Source: Amycolatopsis dendrobii (GTDB lineage Bacteria; Actinomycetota; Actinomycetes; Mycobacteriales; Pseudonocardiaceae). From it: a stretch of 64,000 bases of DNA. Position numbers and translations under genes: made by a program. The stretch is from contig NZ_JACGZW010000008.1 of the NCBI RefSeq assembly GCF_014145675.1, positions 62,001 through 126,000 on the forward strand, read 5' to 3'. Shown here piece after piece: positions 34,327 through 43,284 of the stretch; the first letter of the stretch is position 1, and each line of letters opens with the position of its first letter. The notes beneath the pieces were generated by a model. It worked only from the letters and a program-made list of their open reading frames with translations, was not told the origin of the DNA and did not search any database.

Positions 34327-35142
34327 TCAACGCCGATGCGCCCAAGCCGCGGCCAGGCAGTAAGCGCCGAACGCGGCGAGGCCGACCGCCACCACCGTCA
34401 GCAGAACCGCGCCGAACGGCTGGGCGGCGAGGGTCTTCAGGCTGGCATCCAGGCCGCCCGCCTGTTTCGCGTCGGAGCGGAAACCGGCGTAGCCCAGCAG
34501 GAACGCGGTCACCGCGAAAACGACTGCCTTCGCCAGGTACCCGGTGCTGCCCAGCCACCCGACCCAGCGGCGGGTCTTGCCGGGCAAGCCGGCGAGGTCG
34601 AGGTCTTCGAGGAAACTCTGCTTCACGCCTTTGACCCCGGCGGCGACGGCGACGCCGAGCACGATCGCGGCGGCGATCACCACGAGTGCCGGGCCGGCGG
34701 GCAACTGGAGCAGTTTCGCGGTGAACTCCTGCTGGGTCTGATCGCTCGAACCGCCGCCGCCGTCGCCCGCGGCGAGCCGGAACGCGGTGGCGCCTATCGC
34801 GAGCACGACGATTCCTCGCGCCGCGGCGCCGAACCGTTTGCGCGTCCGTTTCCCGCCGCTGGTCCAGGTGTATCCGGTCGCGGCCATCAGGAACTGCCAC
34901 AGTCCGAACGCGACCAGGCCGGCCGCGAGCACCCACAGCAGGACCTGGCCGAACGCCGTAGACCCGACCTCTTGCAGCGCGCCCTTCTGGTCGGGCTGCC
35001 CGCCGCCGCCGAAGGCGACCCGTACGGCGAGGTAGGCGAGGATGAGGTGCACGAGCGCGTAACAGGCCATTCCCGCCCGGCCGAGCAGCTGGGCGGTGTC
35101 GGTCTTTTCTCCTCGGGCGACCTTGGCGGCGATCCGGTTCAT
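34327..35142 (-). CDS. DUF1206 membrane protein
   Basis: The 271-residue protein has six hydrophobic segments in three similar two-helix units, each starting with a G-x-x-G/A-x-x-Y/A pattern (LLGRAGMACYALVHLILAYL; GAAARGIVVLAIGATAFRLA; WLGSTGYLAKAVVFAVTAFL). This is the DUF1206 repeat. It sits in the inner membrane. No function is established. Confidence 0.85.
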   Translation of the reverse strand: MNRIAAKVARGEKTDTAQLLGRAGMACYALVHLILAYLAVRVAFGGGGQPDQKGALQEVGSTAFGQVLLWVLAAGLVAFGLWQFLMAATGYTWTSGGKRTRKRFGAAARGIVVLAIGATAFRLAAGDGGGGSSDQTQQEFTAKLLQLPAGPALVVIAAAIVLGVAVAAGVKGVKQSFLEDLDLAGLPGKTRRWVGWLGSTGYLAKAVVFAVTAFLLGYAGFRSDAKQAGGLDASLKTLAAQPFGAVLLTVVAVGLAAFGAYCLAAAWAHRR

Positions 35143-35218
35143 GCAGTGGGGATACCCGCTGTGGTCCGACCTGCAACTAGGCCAGGTGGTGCAATCCGCC
35201 ACCTCGGTGAGCTCCGGT

Positions 35219-35668
35219 TCACGGAGGGTTAGTCCACAGCGGACGCGTTCGCTGGAGCCAGGGCGGCGACGCTGTTCTGCGCCGCGTGCGCGCGTTCAGA
35301 ACGGCTTCTTCGAGGCAGCCCACGACCGGGAGGTCGAGGCCCAGCAACGCCAGCGGACGCAGCACTGCCCGCTGCTGCGCGACCACCGCGAACCGCACCC
35401 CGGAGCCGCGGGCTTCGCTGGCCTGTTCGGCGAGGAATTTCAAGAACCGGGCCGAGCAGAACGGCACGGCGGTCAGGTCCACGAGCAGGGCCGGCGGCCG
35501 CAGCCCGAGTTCTCCGGACACGAGCCGGCGGAGCCGGGGTACGTCGGCGGCGTCGAGGTCCCCGGCGAGGGTGACCACGGTCGACTTCGCGGTGCGGGTG
35601 AGCGTCGTCGCGGGACGGCCGGCCGGGCACACGACGGTCAGGCTCAACGGCGGGGCGTTGCTGTGCAT
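35219..35668 (-). CDS. STAS-domain, anti-sigma-factor-antagonist-like protein
   Basis: The ATG at 35668 (preceded by GGAGGG) gives 149 residues. The STAS core is visible: STVVTLAGDLDAADVPRLR, LLVDLTAVPFCSARFLKFL and RFAVVAQQRAVLRPLALLG. The serine in PFCSARF is where phosphorylatable anti-anti-sigma factors carry their serine. Such proteins bind an anti-sigma kinase; no partner is adjacent, though a SigB/F-type sigma gene lies at 59851-60651. Confidence 0.78.
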   Translation of the reverse strand: MHSNAPPLSLTVVCPAGRPATTLTRTAKSTVVTLAGDLDAADVPRLRRLVSGELGLRPPALLVDLTAVPFCSARFLKFLAEQASEARGSGVRFAVVAQQRAVLRPLALLGLDLPVVGCLEEAVLNARTRRRTASPPWLQRTRPLWTNPP

Positions 35669-35874
35669 GGTTTTTCGTTCCCTCCTCGCGCGAAGCGGGG
35701 CGGGGACCGGGAACGAGCGGCGCCGGCCGGGCTGTCGGAAATCCCCCTCGGCGGCTGGTCGGATACGGCGAAATGCCTGGCTGACCGGCGATGCCGCCAA
35801 CATACCTTCGGGGCGCCCGTTTTGCGCAACCCTGCCTCACCCGGGCGGCCGTACGCGCCGAGGACGACGCGCGA

Positions 35875-37083
35875 TCAGGTCGGGGCCAGACCAGGCTCCG
35901 GCGGACTCCGGCAGATCCGGATCGTCAGCAACGTCGTGACGACACAGCCGAGACCCATGAACGCGACCATCGTCCGCGTGCCCGCGAGTTCCGCGAGCGG
36001 TCCCAGCACGGCGGTGCCGACCGGGATCATCGCCCGGTCCGTGCTCGCGATGCCCATGATCCGGCCGAGGAGATCGCCGGGGGCGGTCGCTTGCAGCGCT
36101 GCTCGGTTCGCGGTGCGGTAACACTGCCCGACCAGCCCGACCACCACCATCGTCGCGCCCGCGCCGACCGCGGCGGACTTGCCGCTGAAGCCGCTGGGCA
36201 CGAGGAGGACCAGCAACGCGCATCCGAGCAGCACCGCGCCGATCGCGGCCAGTCGTGCGGGGTTCGACGGAGGGCGGCGGGACATGGTCGCGGAGGCGGC
36301 CAGCGCGCCCGCGGCGCCGCAGGTCAGCAGCAGGGCCGCAGTGCTTCCGTCGCCGTGGAAGAGGTCTTTCGACAGGAGCGGCATCATCGCGGTGTACGGG
36401 AAAGCGAACAGCATCGGCCCCATCGCGAGGGCGATCTGACGGCGCATCGCCGGGTTCTGCCGGAGCAGCCGCCGCACGGACTCCGCTGGCGGCGCCGGGC
36501 CAGGCGTCGGGACGGGATCGGGCAGGACGGTCAGGCAGCACAGGGCGACGAGCGTGCAGAAAGCGTTGAACCAGAACGCGATCGGGACCGAGCTGATCGC
36601 GAGGACGAGCGCGCCTGCCGCGGGGCCGAGGAGCATCGCCGCGTTCAGGCAGGCCGAGTGCATGGCGATCACGGCGGTGAGCGGTCGCTGCCCGCGCAGC
36701 AACGGCAGAAGCGTCTGCCTCAGCACAGGTTCCGCGCTGCCCGCTGAGGCTCGTGCGAACACCGTCGCGCACACGAGCCACAGCGGGCCGCCAGCGGTGA
36801 CGATCCAGGCGAGGCACAGGGTCGAGCCGAAGAGCGCCACGCGCAGACCCGCGAGCAGCCGGCGTTTGTCGTAACGGTCGGCGAGCCATCCGGCCGGCGC
36901 GGTGAACAGCAGGATGGGCGCGAGCCGCACCACGTTCACCGTCGCCAGCGCGGTGGCCGAACCGGTCCGCTCGACGACGTACCAGTTGAGCGCGACCAGA
37001 TCCGCGGTGTCGCCGATCCGGGAGGACAGCGTGCCGGCCAGGAACAGGCGCAGCGGCAGCCGCCCGGCAGTGCCCGCCGTCAT
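35875..37083 (-). CDS. MFS exporter of the siderophore locus
   Basis: The 402-residue protein has twelve predicted helices and belongs to the EntS-like/MFS_3 branch: LFLAGTLSSRIGDTADLVALN in helix 1 and APAGWLADRYDKRRLLAGL between helices 2 and 3. Its ATG overlaps the NIS synthetase stop by four bases (ATGA). Such transporters export siderophores, and the coupling supports that role here. Confidence 0.86.
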   Translation of the reverse strand: MTAGTAGRLPLRLFLAGTLSSRIGDTADLVALNWYVVERTGSATALATVNVVRLAPILLFTAPAGWLADRYDKRRLLAGLRVALFGSTLCLAWIVTAGGPLWLVCATVFARASAGSAEPVLRQTLLPLLRGQRPLTAVIAMHSACLNAAMLLGPAAGALVLAISSVPIAFWFNAFCTLVALCCLTVLPDPVPTPGPAPPAESVRRLLRQNPAMRRQIALAMGPMLFAFPYTAMMPLLSKDLFHGDGSTAALLLTCGAAGALAASATMSRRPPSNPARLAAIGAVLLGCALLVLLVPSGFSGKSAAVGAGATMVVVGLVGQCYRTANRAALQATAPGDLLGRIMGIASTDRAMIPVGTAVLGPLAELAGTRTMVAFMGLGCVVTTLLTIRICRSPPEPGLAPT

Positions 37084-40000
37084 CGGACGGTGTCGCCGGC
37101 GCCGTGCAGGGGGTTGGCCTGGGGCAGGTAGATGTCGTGGTCGGCGGCCAGCAACCGCATGAGCCCGAACGCTTTCTGCGGAAGATGGGACGTCATCAGG
37201 AACGCGACGTCCGCGGACGCCCTGGCGAGCAGGTTCGCGGGCAGCCCGGCCAGCAGGTCGGTCATCTTGGTGCGGACTGTCGTCCAGAGCCGCTCGGCGG
37301 GCAGGTCCCAGGTCTCCGCGAACATCGTCACCACGTGCGCGATGTTGGCCTGCAGCAGCGCGTACGACACCTTTCTCCGCACGTGGCCGATGTCGTCGGA
37401 GAAGGTGATCGACCCGGGGTGCGGGACGAAATCGAGGCCTGCCTCGCGCATCCGGCCCGAGTGGACGCGGATGCCGCCGAAGTCGCGGACGAGGACCCGG
37501 ACCGGCAGTCCGTCGCGGACCACCAGCAGCGTGTTCTGCAGATGGGCCTCCAGTCCGATGCCGTACCGCCACAGCAACGGCAGCCCCGCGGCGAGCATCA
37601 GCTCGGCGTAGCGGTCGAAGAACCCGAGCGCGACCGCCGAGCGACGTGAGCGTTCGTGGACCAGTTCCGCCAGAACGGTTCCGTCCGGATACGCCGCTCC
37701 TCGCAGAGCGCAGGCGGAAAGGACGATCTCGCCGGGGACCGCGTAGTCGGCGGGATCGGCCCGGAGCAGGGCGGAAAGGCCGCGTTCTCGCGAGGGTGCG
37801 GGGTTTCCCGGCGGCGGAGCGAAGGCTATGCCGGCCAATTCGGGTACGCAGACGACCCTGCCGCGCGTGCTGGGGTCGTCGGCCAGCAGGCGTTGCAGGA
37901 GACAGCTCATTCGCGGGCCGTTGCCGGTGGTGGCCGGCGAGATCGTGCGCCGCCGCGAGGTGAGCTGGACGTCGAGCGAGGTTTTCACGGTCAGCCGCCG
38001 TCCGTGCCTGCCCGCGGCGGCGGTGACCAGGGTGCGCACCGAGACGGTCGGCCGGCAGGCCAGTTGCGCTTCGGGGAGCGGGACGATGCCGCCGGTCGCC
38101 AGTTCCTCGGGGTACTCGGCGGCCAGCCTGCTCCGCAGCTGCCACGGGTGCACGGGAATCAGCTCGTACTCGGCGGGAGCGTGCCCGCGGGCGGCGAGTC
38201 CGTCGATGGCGCGCGCGACGGTCGCGGGGAAATGGTCGGCCACGATCGTTCCCACCGACGCGCCCGACGGATCGGGGGTCGAGAGCACGGAATCCTTGCG
38301 CACCGCGACGAAGGAAAGGCCTACGGTGTCGGCGCTTTCCGGGCAATACGCGAGCGAATCCGCTGGGGTGAAGCCGCGGCGGACCCTCGGGGCGAGGTGG
38401 ATGGTGTGCCCTTCCGCGCACGCGGCGTCGAGGTCGAGGGCGAGGTCGGAAACGGCGCGTTGTCCGGCCGCCGCCGCGATCCGGTGCGGGCGCGCGGGCA
38501 GGCGGCGCCGGACGCAGGCACGGGACAGGGCGAGGTTGCGCGCCGAGTCGACGAGATCGTCGCGGAGCGCGCCCCAATCCATCTCCCCGCCGGACGAGGC
38601 GACGGCGTCGACCAGATCCTCGGGTCGGTCGAGCACGCGGACTTCGACGCCGTCGCTCAGCACGACCGGGCTCGCCACTTCGTTGGCCCCGAACCCGCCT
38701 TCCGGCTCGCACACCGCGGCCAGCCGCCGTCCCGACCGCAAGGTCACGCAGATCAGCCGTCCGGCGCCCGGCCCCAGCAGCGCGAGAACGCTCGGGGCCA
38801 CCGGCGGCGGTCCGGTGAAGGGAAGGACGATCTCGGTGATTCGCTTGGCGGGCAACGATCTCCGTTCGCGCAGCAGCGCGCCGCAGGCGCCGTTGAGGGT
38901 GCTCAATCGCGCGCCGGCGAGTTCGTCCAGCCAGGGCCGCACGAGTTCCGGGCGGCGCTCGCGCAGGCACGCGAGCATTTCCCGTTCCGCCTCGTTGAGG
39001 TCCGGCGGTTCCGGCTCCTGCTTCGTCGCGGCGAGCGGATTCGGTCCCCCGACGTACTGCTGGTCGGTGACCAGGTTCTTGAGGCGCATCGTCAGCAACG
39101 CCTTGTGCTGCCACGGCTCGTTCAGCAACGCTTCGGCGTCCGCCCCGGCGTCCTCGGCCTCCTCGGGGCAGCAGGCGGACATGGCGAGCCGGTGGAACGC
39201 CTGCCGCACGCACTCCCCCGCCACCGGCCACAGGGCGTCCTCCACGCATCCGGACGCGTGCGCCAGCTCGGCGACGAGTTCTCCGAGATGGTGGCCGAAA
39301 AGCGGGTAGTACAACTTGGCGCGGAGCGCGGCGGGGTCGCTGGCGAGCAAAGCCGAGCCGGGCAGGAAGTCGCCGGCCAAAGCGCGTCGGGCCAGACGGG
39401 ATTCCAGCACGCGCGCGGCGCCGAGGTCCCGGAGCAGAACGCGGTGCGGCAACCGGTCTTTCAAGACGAGAACGGTGTTCTGCGGATGGGGTTCGAGCGC
39501 GATGCCGTAGCGGACGAGCAGCGTCAGCAACTGCGGGACACAGCGCTCGACGTGCGCGGCCAGCCACTGCCGCGCCACCTCGCTCAGCGCAGCGCCGGTA
39601 ACCGACGCGGTCTCGGCGAGCAGATCGTGGAGGAGGCTGGCGCCGGTCAACGGAGATTTCGCGAACAGCGCGGCGACCGGCATCGACAATTCGTCCGGGC
39701 CGAGCAGGTCTTCGCTGTCTTCCCGGAGGACAGCGGCCAGCGAACGGCGCCGGGCCTGCGCAGCCGCGGGATCGGGCCCGTCCGGCGGCACATACGCGAC
39801 GCTGGCCAGCTCTCGCAGCACCGCGAACCGCGGCCGCCCGTCCGGCGTGCCGAGCGCCAGGTCCAGGTCTGCCGCGACGATCCGTTCGAGCAGCGCGGAC
39901 AGGCGCGGCCCGTTGTGCACCGCGGCGGGCGAGACCCCGCGGACGGCGCTGGTGAGCTGCACTTCCAGCGCGGTTTTGACGTGCAGTCCCGCGCTCGCCG

Positions 40001-40988
40001 CGGTCTCGCGCGCCGACAGGGTCCGGACCGAGATCAGCGGCCGCGCCGGGATCCGGGTGCGCAGCGGCGCCACCGTGCCGTCGGCGATCGCGTCGGCGTG
40101 CAGCGCCGGGAGGGCGTGGAAACGCTGGTGCGGATGGACGGGAATCAGCACGCGCTGTTCGGGAATGAGCCCCGCCGCGCGCATCTCCACGGCAGCCGCG
40201 GCGACAGTTCGCGGAAAGGCTTCGCTGAGCAATGCTTGCGAAGCATCGAGGCCGTTCGCTCCGGTGGCGGCGTCCCGGGAAACCGCAACCAGCGGCAGAT
40301 CGAACTCCGCGCCGAATTCCGGGGAATAGCGAATGGTGTCCTCGACCGACATGCCGACTTTCATTTTAGCGACCGGATGCAGCGGATGTCCTTCGACCAC
40401 CATTCGCTCGAAGGGAATCAGCAGCGATCCCTCTTCGCCCGAATCGCGGAGCGCGGCGACCAGCGACGCGAACGGCCGGTTTCGGTGCCCGTTGCCGGAA
40501 TTATCCCGATCGCGCAGCTCGGCCGCGAAGACGCTCGCCGCGGCCAGGGACAGCGCATGACCGGCGACGCTGTCGGCGAGCTCGGCACGCAGCCGCTCCC
40601 AGGCGTCGGAGTCGCCGGAGCACAACCGCTCCTTCGCCAGGAAATCCCAGAGCCGCAACGGGTCGGCGACCTCCCGGCCGTTGAGCCGGACCGGACCGGC
40701 AAGGGTCAGGCGACCGGTCTTCGTCGCCTCGCGCAGCACCAGTTCCAGTCCGCGTTCGCGCGCCGGCCCCGTTCTCAGCAACCCCTCGCGCACCACCGCG
40801 GAAAGGAGGCGGGACATAGTCGTCGCGCGGGCTTCCGGAAGGCATTCCGCGTATTTTTCCGCGAGCCCCGGAAGCACTGGTTTCCCGGATCCTTCGAGGC
40901 GGACATAAATTGCGCGTTCCTCGGGAGAAAGGGATTCTCCCAGCGGTGCAAGGAAAGCATTCTCACTAGCCTGAGCGGGAGATGACAT
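37080..40988 (-). CDS. Tandem IucA/IucC double NIS siderophore synthetase
   Basis: One 1302-residue chain carries two full IucA/IucC-plus-FhuF-like modules. Module 1 (about 90-660): GHPLHPVAKMKVG, LIPVHPHQRFH near 286, KTALEVQLTSAVRGVSP and YGIALEPHPQNTVLV near 501. Module 2 (about 690-1302): GHTIHLAPRVRRGF near 866, LIPVHPWQLRS near 947, KTSLDVQLTSRRRTISP near 1004 and YGIGLEAHLQNTLLV near 1148. Family members use ATP to join carboxylates (citrate or similar) to amines or hydroxylamines. Module 2 keeps the first His but not the Pro of the HPxxK ATP motif. The start has no clear Shine-Dalgarno; MSSPAQASENAFLAP is the first Met in frame. Confidence 0.9.
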   Translation of the reverse strand: MSSPAQASENAFLAPLGESLSPEERAIYVRLEGSGKPVLPGLAEKYAECLPEARATTMSRLLSAVVREGLLRTGPARERGLELVLREATKTGRLTLAGPVRLNGREVADPLRLWDFLAKERLCSGDSDAWERLRAELADSVAGHALSLAAASVFAAELRDRDNSGNGHRNRPFASLVAALRDSGEEGSLLIPFERMVVEGHPLHPVAKMKVGMSVEDTIRYSPEFGAEFDLPLVAVSRDAATGANGLDASQALLSEAFPRTVAAAAVEMRAAGLIPEQRVLIPVHPHQRFHALPALHADAIADGTVAPLRTRIPARPLISVRTLSARETAASAGLHVKTALEVQLTSAVRGVSPAAVHNGPRLSALLERIVAADLDLALGTPDGRPRFAVLRELASVAYVPPDGPDPAAAQARRRSLAAVLREDSEDLLGPDELSMPVAALFAKSPLTGASLLHDLLAETASVTGAALSEVARQWLAAHVERCVPQLLTLLVRYGIALEPHPQNTVLVLKDRLPHRVLLRDLGAARVLESRLARRALAGDFLPGSALLASDPAALRAKLYYPLFGHHLGELVAELAHASGCVEDALWPVAGECVRQAFHRLAMSACCPEEAEDAGADAEALLNEPWQHKALLTMRLKNLVTDQQYVGGPNPLAATKQEPEPPDLNEAEREMLACLRERRPELVRPWLDELAGARLSTLNGACGALLRERRSLPAKRITEIVLPFTGPPPVAPSVLALLGPGAGRLICVTLRSGRRLAAVCEPEGGFGANEVASPVVLSDGVEVRVLDRPEDLVDAVASSGGEMDWGALRDDLVDSARNLALSRACVRRRLPARPHRIAAAAGQRAVSDLALDLDAACAEGHTIHLAPRVRRGFTPADSLAYCPESADTVGLSFVAVRKDSVLSTPDPSGASVGTIVADHFPATVARAIDGLAARGHAPAEYELIPVHPWQLRSRLAAEYPEELATGGIVPLPEAQLACRPTVSVRTLVTAAAGRHGRRLTVKTSLDVQLTSRRRTISPATTGNGPRMSCLLQRLLADDPSTRGRVVCVPELAGIAFAPPPGNPAPSRERGLSALLRADPADYAVPGEIVLSACALRGAAYPDGTVLAELVHERSRRSAVALGFFDRYAELMLAAGLPLLWRYGIGLEAHLQNTLLVVRDGLPVRVLVRDFGGIRVHSGRMREAGLDFVPHPGSITFSDDIGHVRRKVSYALLQANIAHVVTMFAETWDLPAERLWTTVRTKMTDLLAGLPANLLARASADVAFLMTSHLPQKAFGLMRLLAADHDIYLPQANPLHGAGDTVR

Positions 40989-41011
40989 CGTGCACTATGG
41001 TGGCGCTGCCA

Positions 41012-41042
41012 AGGTTAACCAGACAGGAACGTACAGGTTAAC
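41012..41042. promoter_or_regulatory. AGGTTAAC direct repeat upstream of the NIS gene
   Basis: AGGTTAAC occurs at 41012-41019 and 41035-41042, 23 bp apart, in the promoter region of the siderophore operon. Each resembles one arm of the IdeR/DmdR iron box (AGGTTAG), but no full 19-bp box was found. On the minus strand the second copy reads TGTTAACCT, an extended -10-like word. Confidence 0.4.
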
Positions 41043-41172
41043 AAAAAATGAACACACCTATCACGACCCGATAAACTCGGACATTCGCGCACTCAATCGC
41101 GGCCATTGCGCAGCAGGTTGAGGACTCAACTGGAGCAGTGTCCGATATTTTGGCACGGCAATTAACCCGCGC

Positions 41173-42222
41173 TCACGGAATTCGCCGGTCGATTTCGCGG
41201 ATCACGGCGAGACTGCCGTATTCCGCGTTGGACAGCACCGCCACGTCGAGGTTCTCCCCCGGATAGTGGCGTGCGATGCCCCCGGCGCCGGCGTTGCCGC
41301 CGTCCTTGTAGTAGTTCCGCACCGAACCGTCGGGCCGCATCGTGAACTCCAGCCCGAACCCGAACCACACGTCGCCGTCTTCGGCACGGTGGTGCAGCAC
41401 CTGCGGGGTGAGGAACTGCCCGGTGCGCTCGGCCGACAGGAGTTCGCCGCCGCGGACGGCGCGCAGGAACCGCACCAGGTCGGCCACGGTGGCGTGCGCC
41501 CCGCCGTCGGGCGCGCCGATCGACGGGCAGCTGAAGATGTTCTGCTGCCACCCGGTGATCCGTCCCTCCGCGCCGACGACCGGATCCCAGCCCTCGGCGA
41601 CGTCCGCCGCGGCTTCCCGCCGGTCGTAGAAATCCGACGACGTCATGCCCGCCCGCGCGAAAACCGCGCTCCGGATGTGCTCGCGATAGGCGACCCCGGT
41701 GATTTCCTCGATCGCCAGACCGACGAGGAGGTATCCGGCATTGCAGTACCGGCATCCCTCCCCCGGCGCGAAATTCGGTGGCTTGGCCGCGAAATTCGGC
41801 AGGTGGTCGCGCGTTCGCGTCACCGAGTAGACCGGCCTGTCGACCCACAGCGCCTCGTAGCTTTCACCTGCTTCCTCGTCCGCGTCGTCGGCGATGCCGG
41901 AGGTGTGCGTGAGCAGGTGCCGCACGCTCACCCGCGGTGAGATCGCCGTCCCGGCCAAGTCGACGATCTCGGTGATCGGCGCGTCCAGCTCCAGCCGTCC
42001 TTCGTCGACCAGTTGCAAGGCGGCCACCGCTGTGAAGAGCTTGGTGACGGACGCCGTGTCGAACCGGAGGCCAAGCCTGTTCGGCACCGCCCATCGGCGG
42101 CTGGCCTGCCCGTACGCACCCGAAAACACCACGTGCTCGCCGCGGCGGATCAGCACTGCTCCGGAGAACTTGCCGACCGCGGCTCGGGCACTCAGCCAGG
42201 CGTCTAGACCGGAGAAAGGCAT
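41173..42222 (-). CDS. Beta-lactamase-fold serine hydrolase (class C/DD-peptidase group)
   Basis: The 349-residue protein has SxxK in FDTASVTKLFTAVAALQLV and YxN in GCRYCNAGYLLVGLAIEE, with FSGAYGQASRRWAVPN before them. It has no signal peptide. The ATG at 42222 is chosen because the upstream alternative at 42264 lies inside a 14-bp hairpin; GGAG is only a base or two from the ATG, so the start remains uncertain. Members range from esterases to beta-lactam hydrolases; specificity is not predictable. Confidence 0.8.
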   Translation of the reverse strand: MPFSGLDAWLSARAAVGKFSGAVLIRRGEHVVFSGAYGQASRRWAVPNRLGLRFDTASVTKLFTAVAALQLVDEGRLELDAPITEIVDLAGTAISPRVSVRHLLTHTSGIADDADEEAGESYEALWVDRPVYSVTRTRDHLPNFAAKPPNFAPGEGCRYCNAGYLLVGLAIEEITGVAYREHIRSAVFARAGMTSSDFYDRREAAADVAEGWDPVVGAEGRITGWQQNIFSCPSIGAPDGGAHATVADLVRFLRAVRGGELLSAERTGQFLTPQVLHHRAEDGDVWFGFGLEFTMRPDGSVRNYYKDGGNAGAGGIARHYPGENLDVAVLSNAEYGSLAVIREIDRRIP

Positions 42223-42246
42223 TCTCCGAAGGTAGCGATCCCGGTC

Positions 42247-42282
42247 GCTCTTCGCGACGACCATAAGATCGTCGCGAAGAGC
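42247..42282 (-). terminator. 14-bp hairpin after the fulvocin-type gene
   Basis: GCTCTTCGCGACGA (42247-42260) and its exact complement (42269-42282) flank an 8-base loop, 30 bp past the stop of the leftward gene at 42313. No T-tract is seen. Confidence 0.6.
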
Positions 42283-42312
42283 CTCAGCCGGCTGACTCGT
42301 CCGGAGACCAGG

Positions 42313-43230
42313 TCAGGGGCCGTCGCACCATCCGTCGCAGACGTAGAGCCATCCGGTTCCGCAGCCGCCCACCCGGTGGCACTCGTCGCTGTATACACAG
42401 CCTTGCCAGCAATAGTCGCTCTCCATGCTGCACTGGCAATCGTCGCTGGCGGCTTCGGGTTCCGACGGGCCGAGGGTCGCGATGATCGACTGGGCCTCCC
42501 CGGCGAAGGCAGCGGTCACCACGGCGCGGAGGTCCTCCAGTACCTGGTTCAGGTCGGGCGGCGACGGCCGCGAGTGCAACGACTCGTTCCCGAGGACCTC
42601 CGCGGCGCGCTGCAACGCTCGTTCCTGGCTCTCCGACAGGGAATCGTGCGTCGCACCGTACTGGCGGAGGTGCTCCGTCCACAGACGGCTTCTGACCGCG
42701 GCCGACGAAGCGGTGAAGATCGCCTTCCGGTAGGGGAGCGAATGCTCCGCGAACTCGGAGTACGCCTGGGGGAGCCGGTCCTTGTTGGACTCCGCCCACG
42801 CGACAGGATCTTCGCCCTTGCCCTTGCCCTTGCCTCCCGACGGCCCGAGTTTGACCAGCGCGGCCGCCACTGCGAGGCCACCGACGAGCGACCGGACGCC
42901 TAGCTGGTTCCGCTGTGCAGGGCGCCGCGTCCGGCCCATCGCGCCGAGGACTGCCAACGTCGACCGGACGCCCAGATGCCTGGCCAGTTTCACCCCGAGC
43001 CGGGGGCCTACCCAAGCTCGGGTGCCGTCGGGCCTCACCCGGATCAGAGTGGGCGCCCACGCCGGGTCGGCGCCGAGCGCCTGCTCACGCCATCTCCGCA
43101 CATCCGGCTGCGCCAGCGGCAAGACTTCGAGCGTCCCGTCGCAAGCCTCGGCCACGGCGCGGGACATGGCCCGGCAGAACCGGCACGAGCCGTCGAAAGC
43201 CAGCACCCATCGGTCAGATGCGTTCGTCAT
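42313..43230 (-). CDS. DCC thiol-disulfide oxidoreductase fused to a fulvocin C-like Cys-rich tail
   Basis: The ATG at 43230 (GGGGGA upstream) gives 305 residues. Residues 8-30 hold the DCC/DUF393 signature FDGSCRFCRAM with Cys16 and Cys19. A linker with a low-complexity GGKGKGKG run leads to the middle domain seen in fulvocin C-related proteins (LPYRKAIFTASSAAVRSRLW). The last 43 residues (263-305) hold eight cysteines and the strings SMESDYC and GGCGTGWLY, matching the spacing and core of the Myxococcus bacteriocin fulvocin C. There is no signal peptide. Whether the tail is released is unknown. Confidence 0.83.
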   Translation of the reverse strand: MTNASDRWVLAFDGSCRFCRAMSRAVAEACDGTLEVLPLAQPDVRRWREQALGADPAWAPTLIRVRPDGTRAWVGPRLGVKLARHLGVRSTLAVLGAMGRTRRPAQRNQLGVRSLVGGLAVAAALVKLGPSGGKGKGKGEDPVAWAESNKDRLPQAYSEFAEHSLPYRKAIFTASSAAVRSRLWTEHLRQYGATHDSLSESQERALQRAAEVLGNESLHSRPSPPDLNQVLEDLRAVVTAAFAGEAQSIIATLGPSEPEAASDDCQCSMESDYCWQGCVYSDECHRVGGCGTGWLYVCDGWCDGP

Positions 43231-43284
43231 GGAATCCCCCGCCATTCTGTTCGGGCTCTGCGCGATGCGCTGTTCGCCGTGCTG

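Noticed and set aside
37656..40985. A 1109-residue plus-strand frame opposite the NIS synthetase
   Set aside because: Low-complexity, basic and without motifs; antisense of a gene with two intact synthetase modules.
41012..41042. A full IdeR/DmdR iron box
   Set aside because: Only half-site matches; the 19-bp palindrome is not there.
42222..42264. The upstream ATG at 42264 as the start of the beta-lactamase-fold gene
   Set aside because: It lies in the loop of a 14-bp hairpin that follows the upstream gene, and adds residues unlike the family N-terminus.
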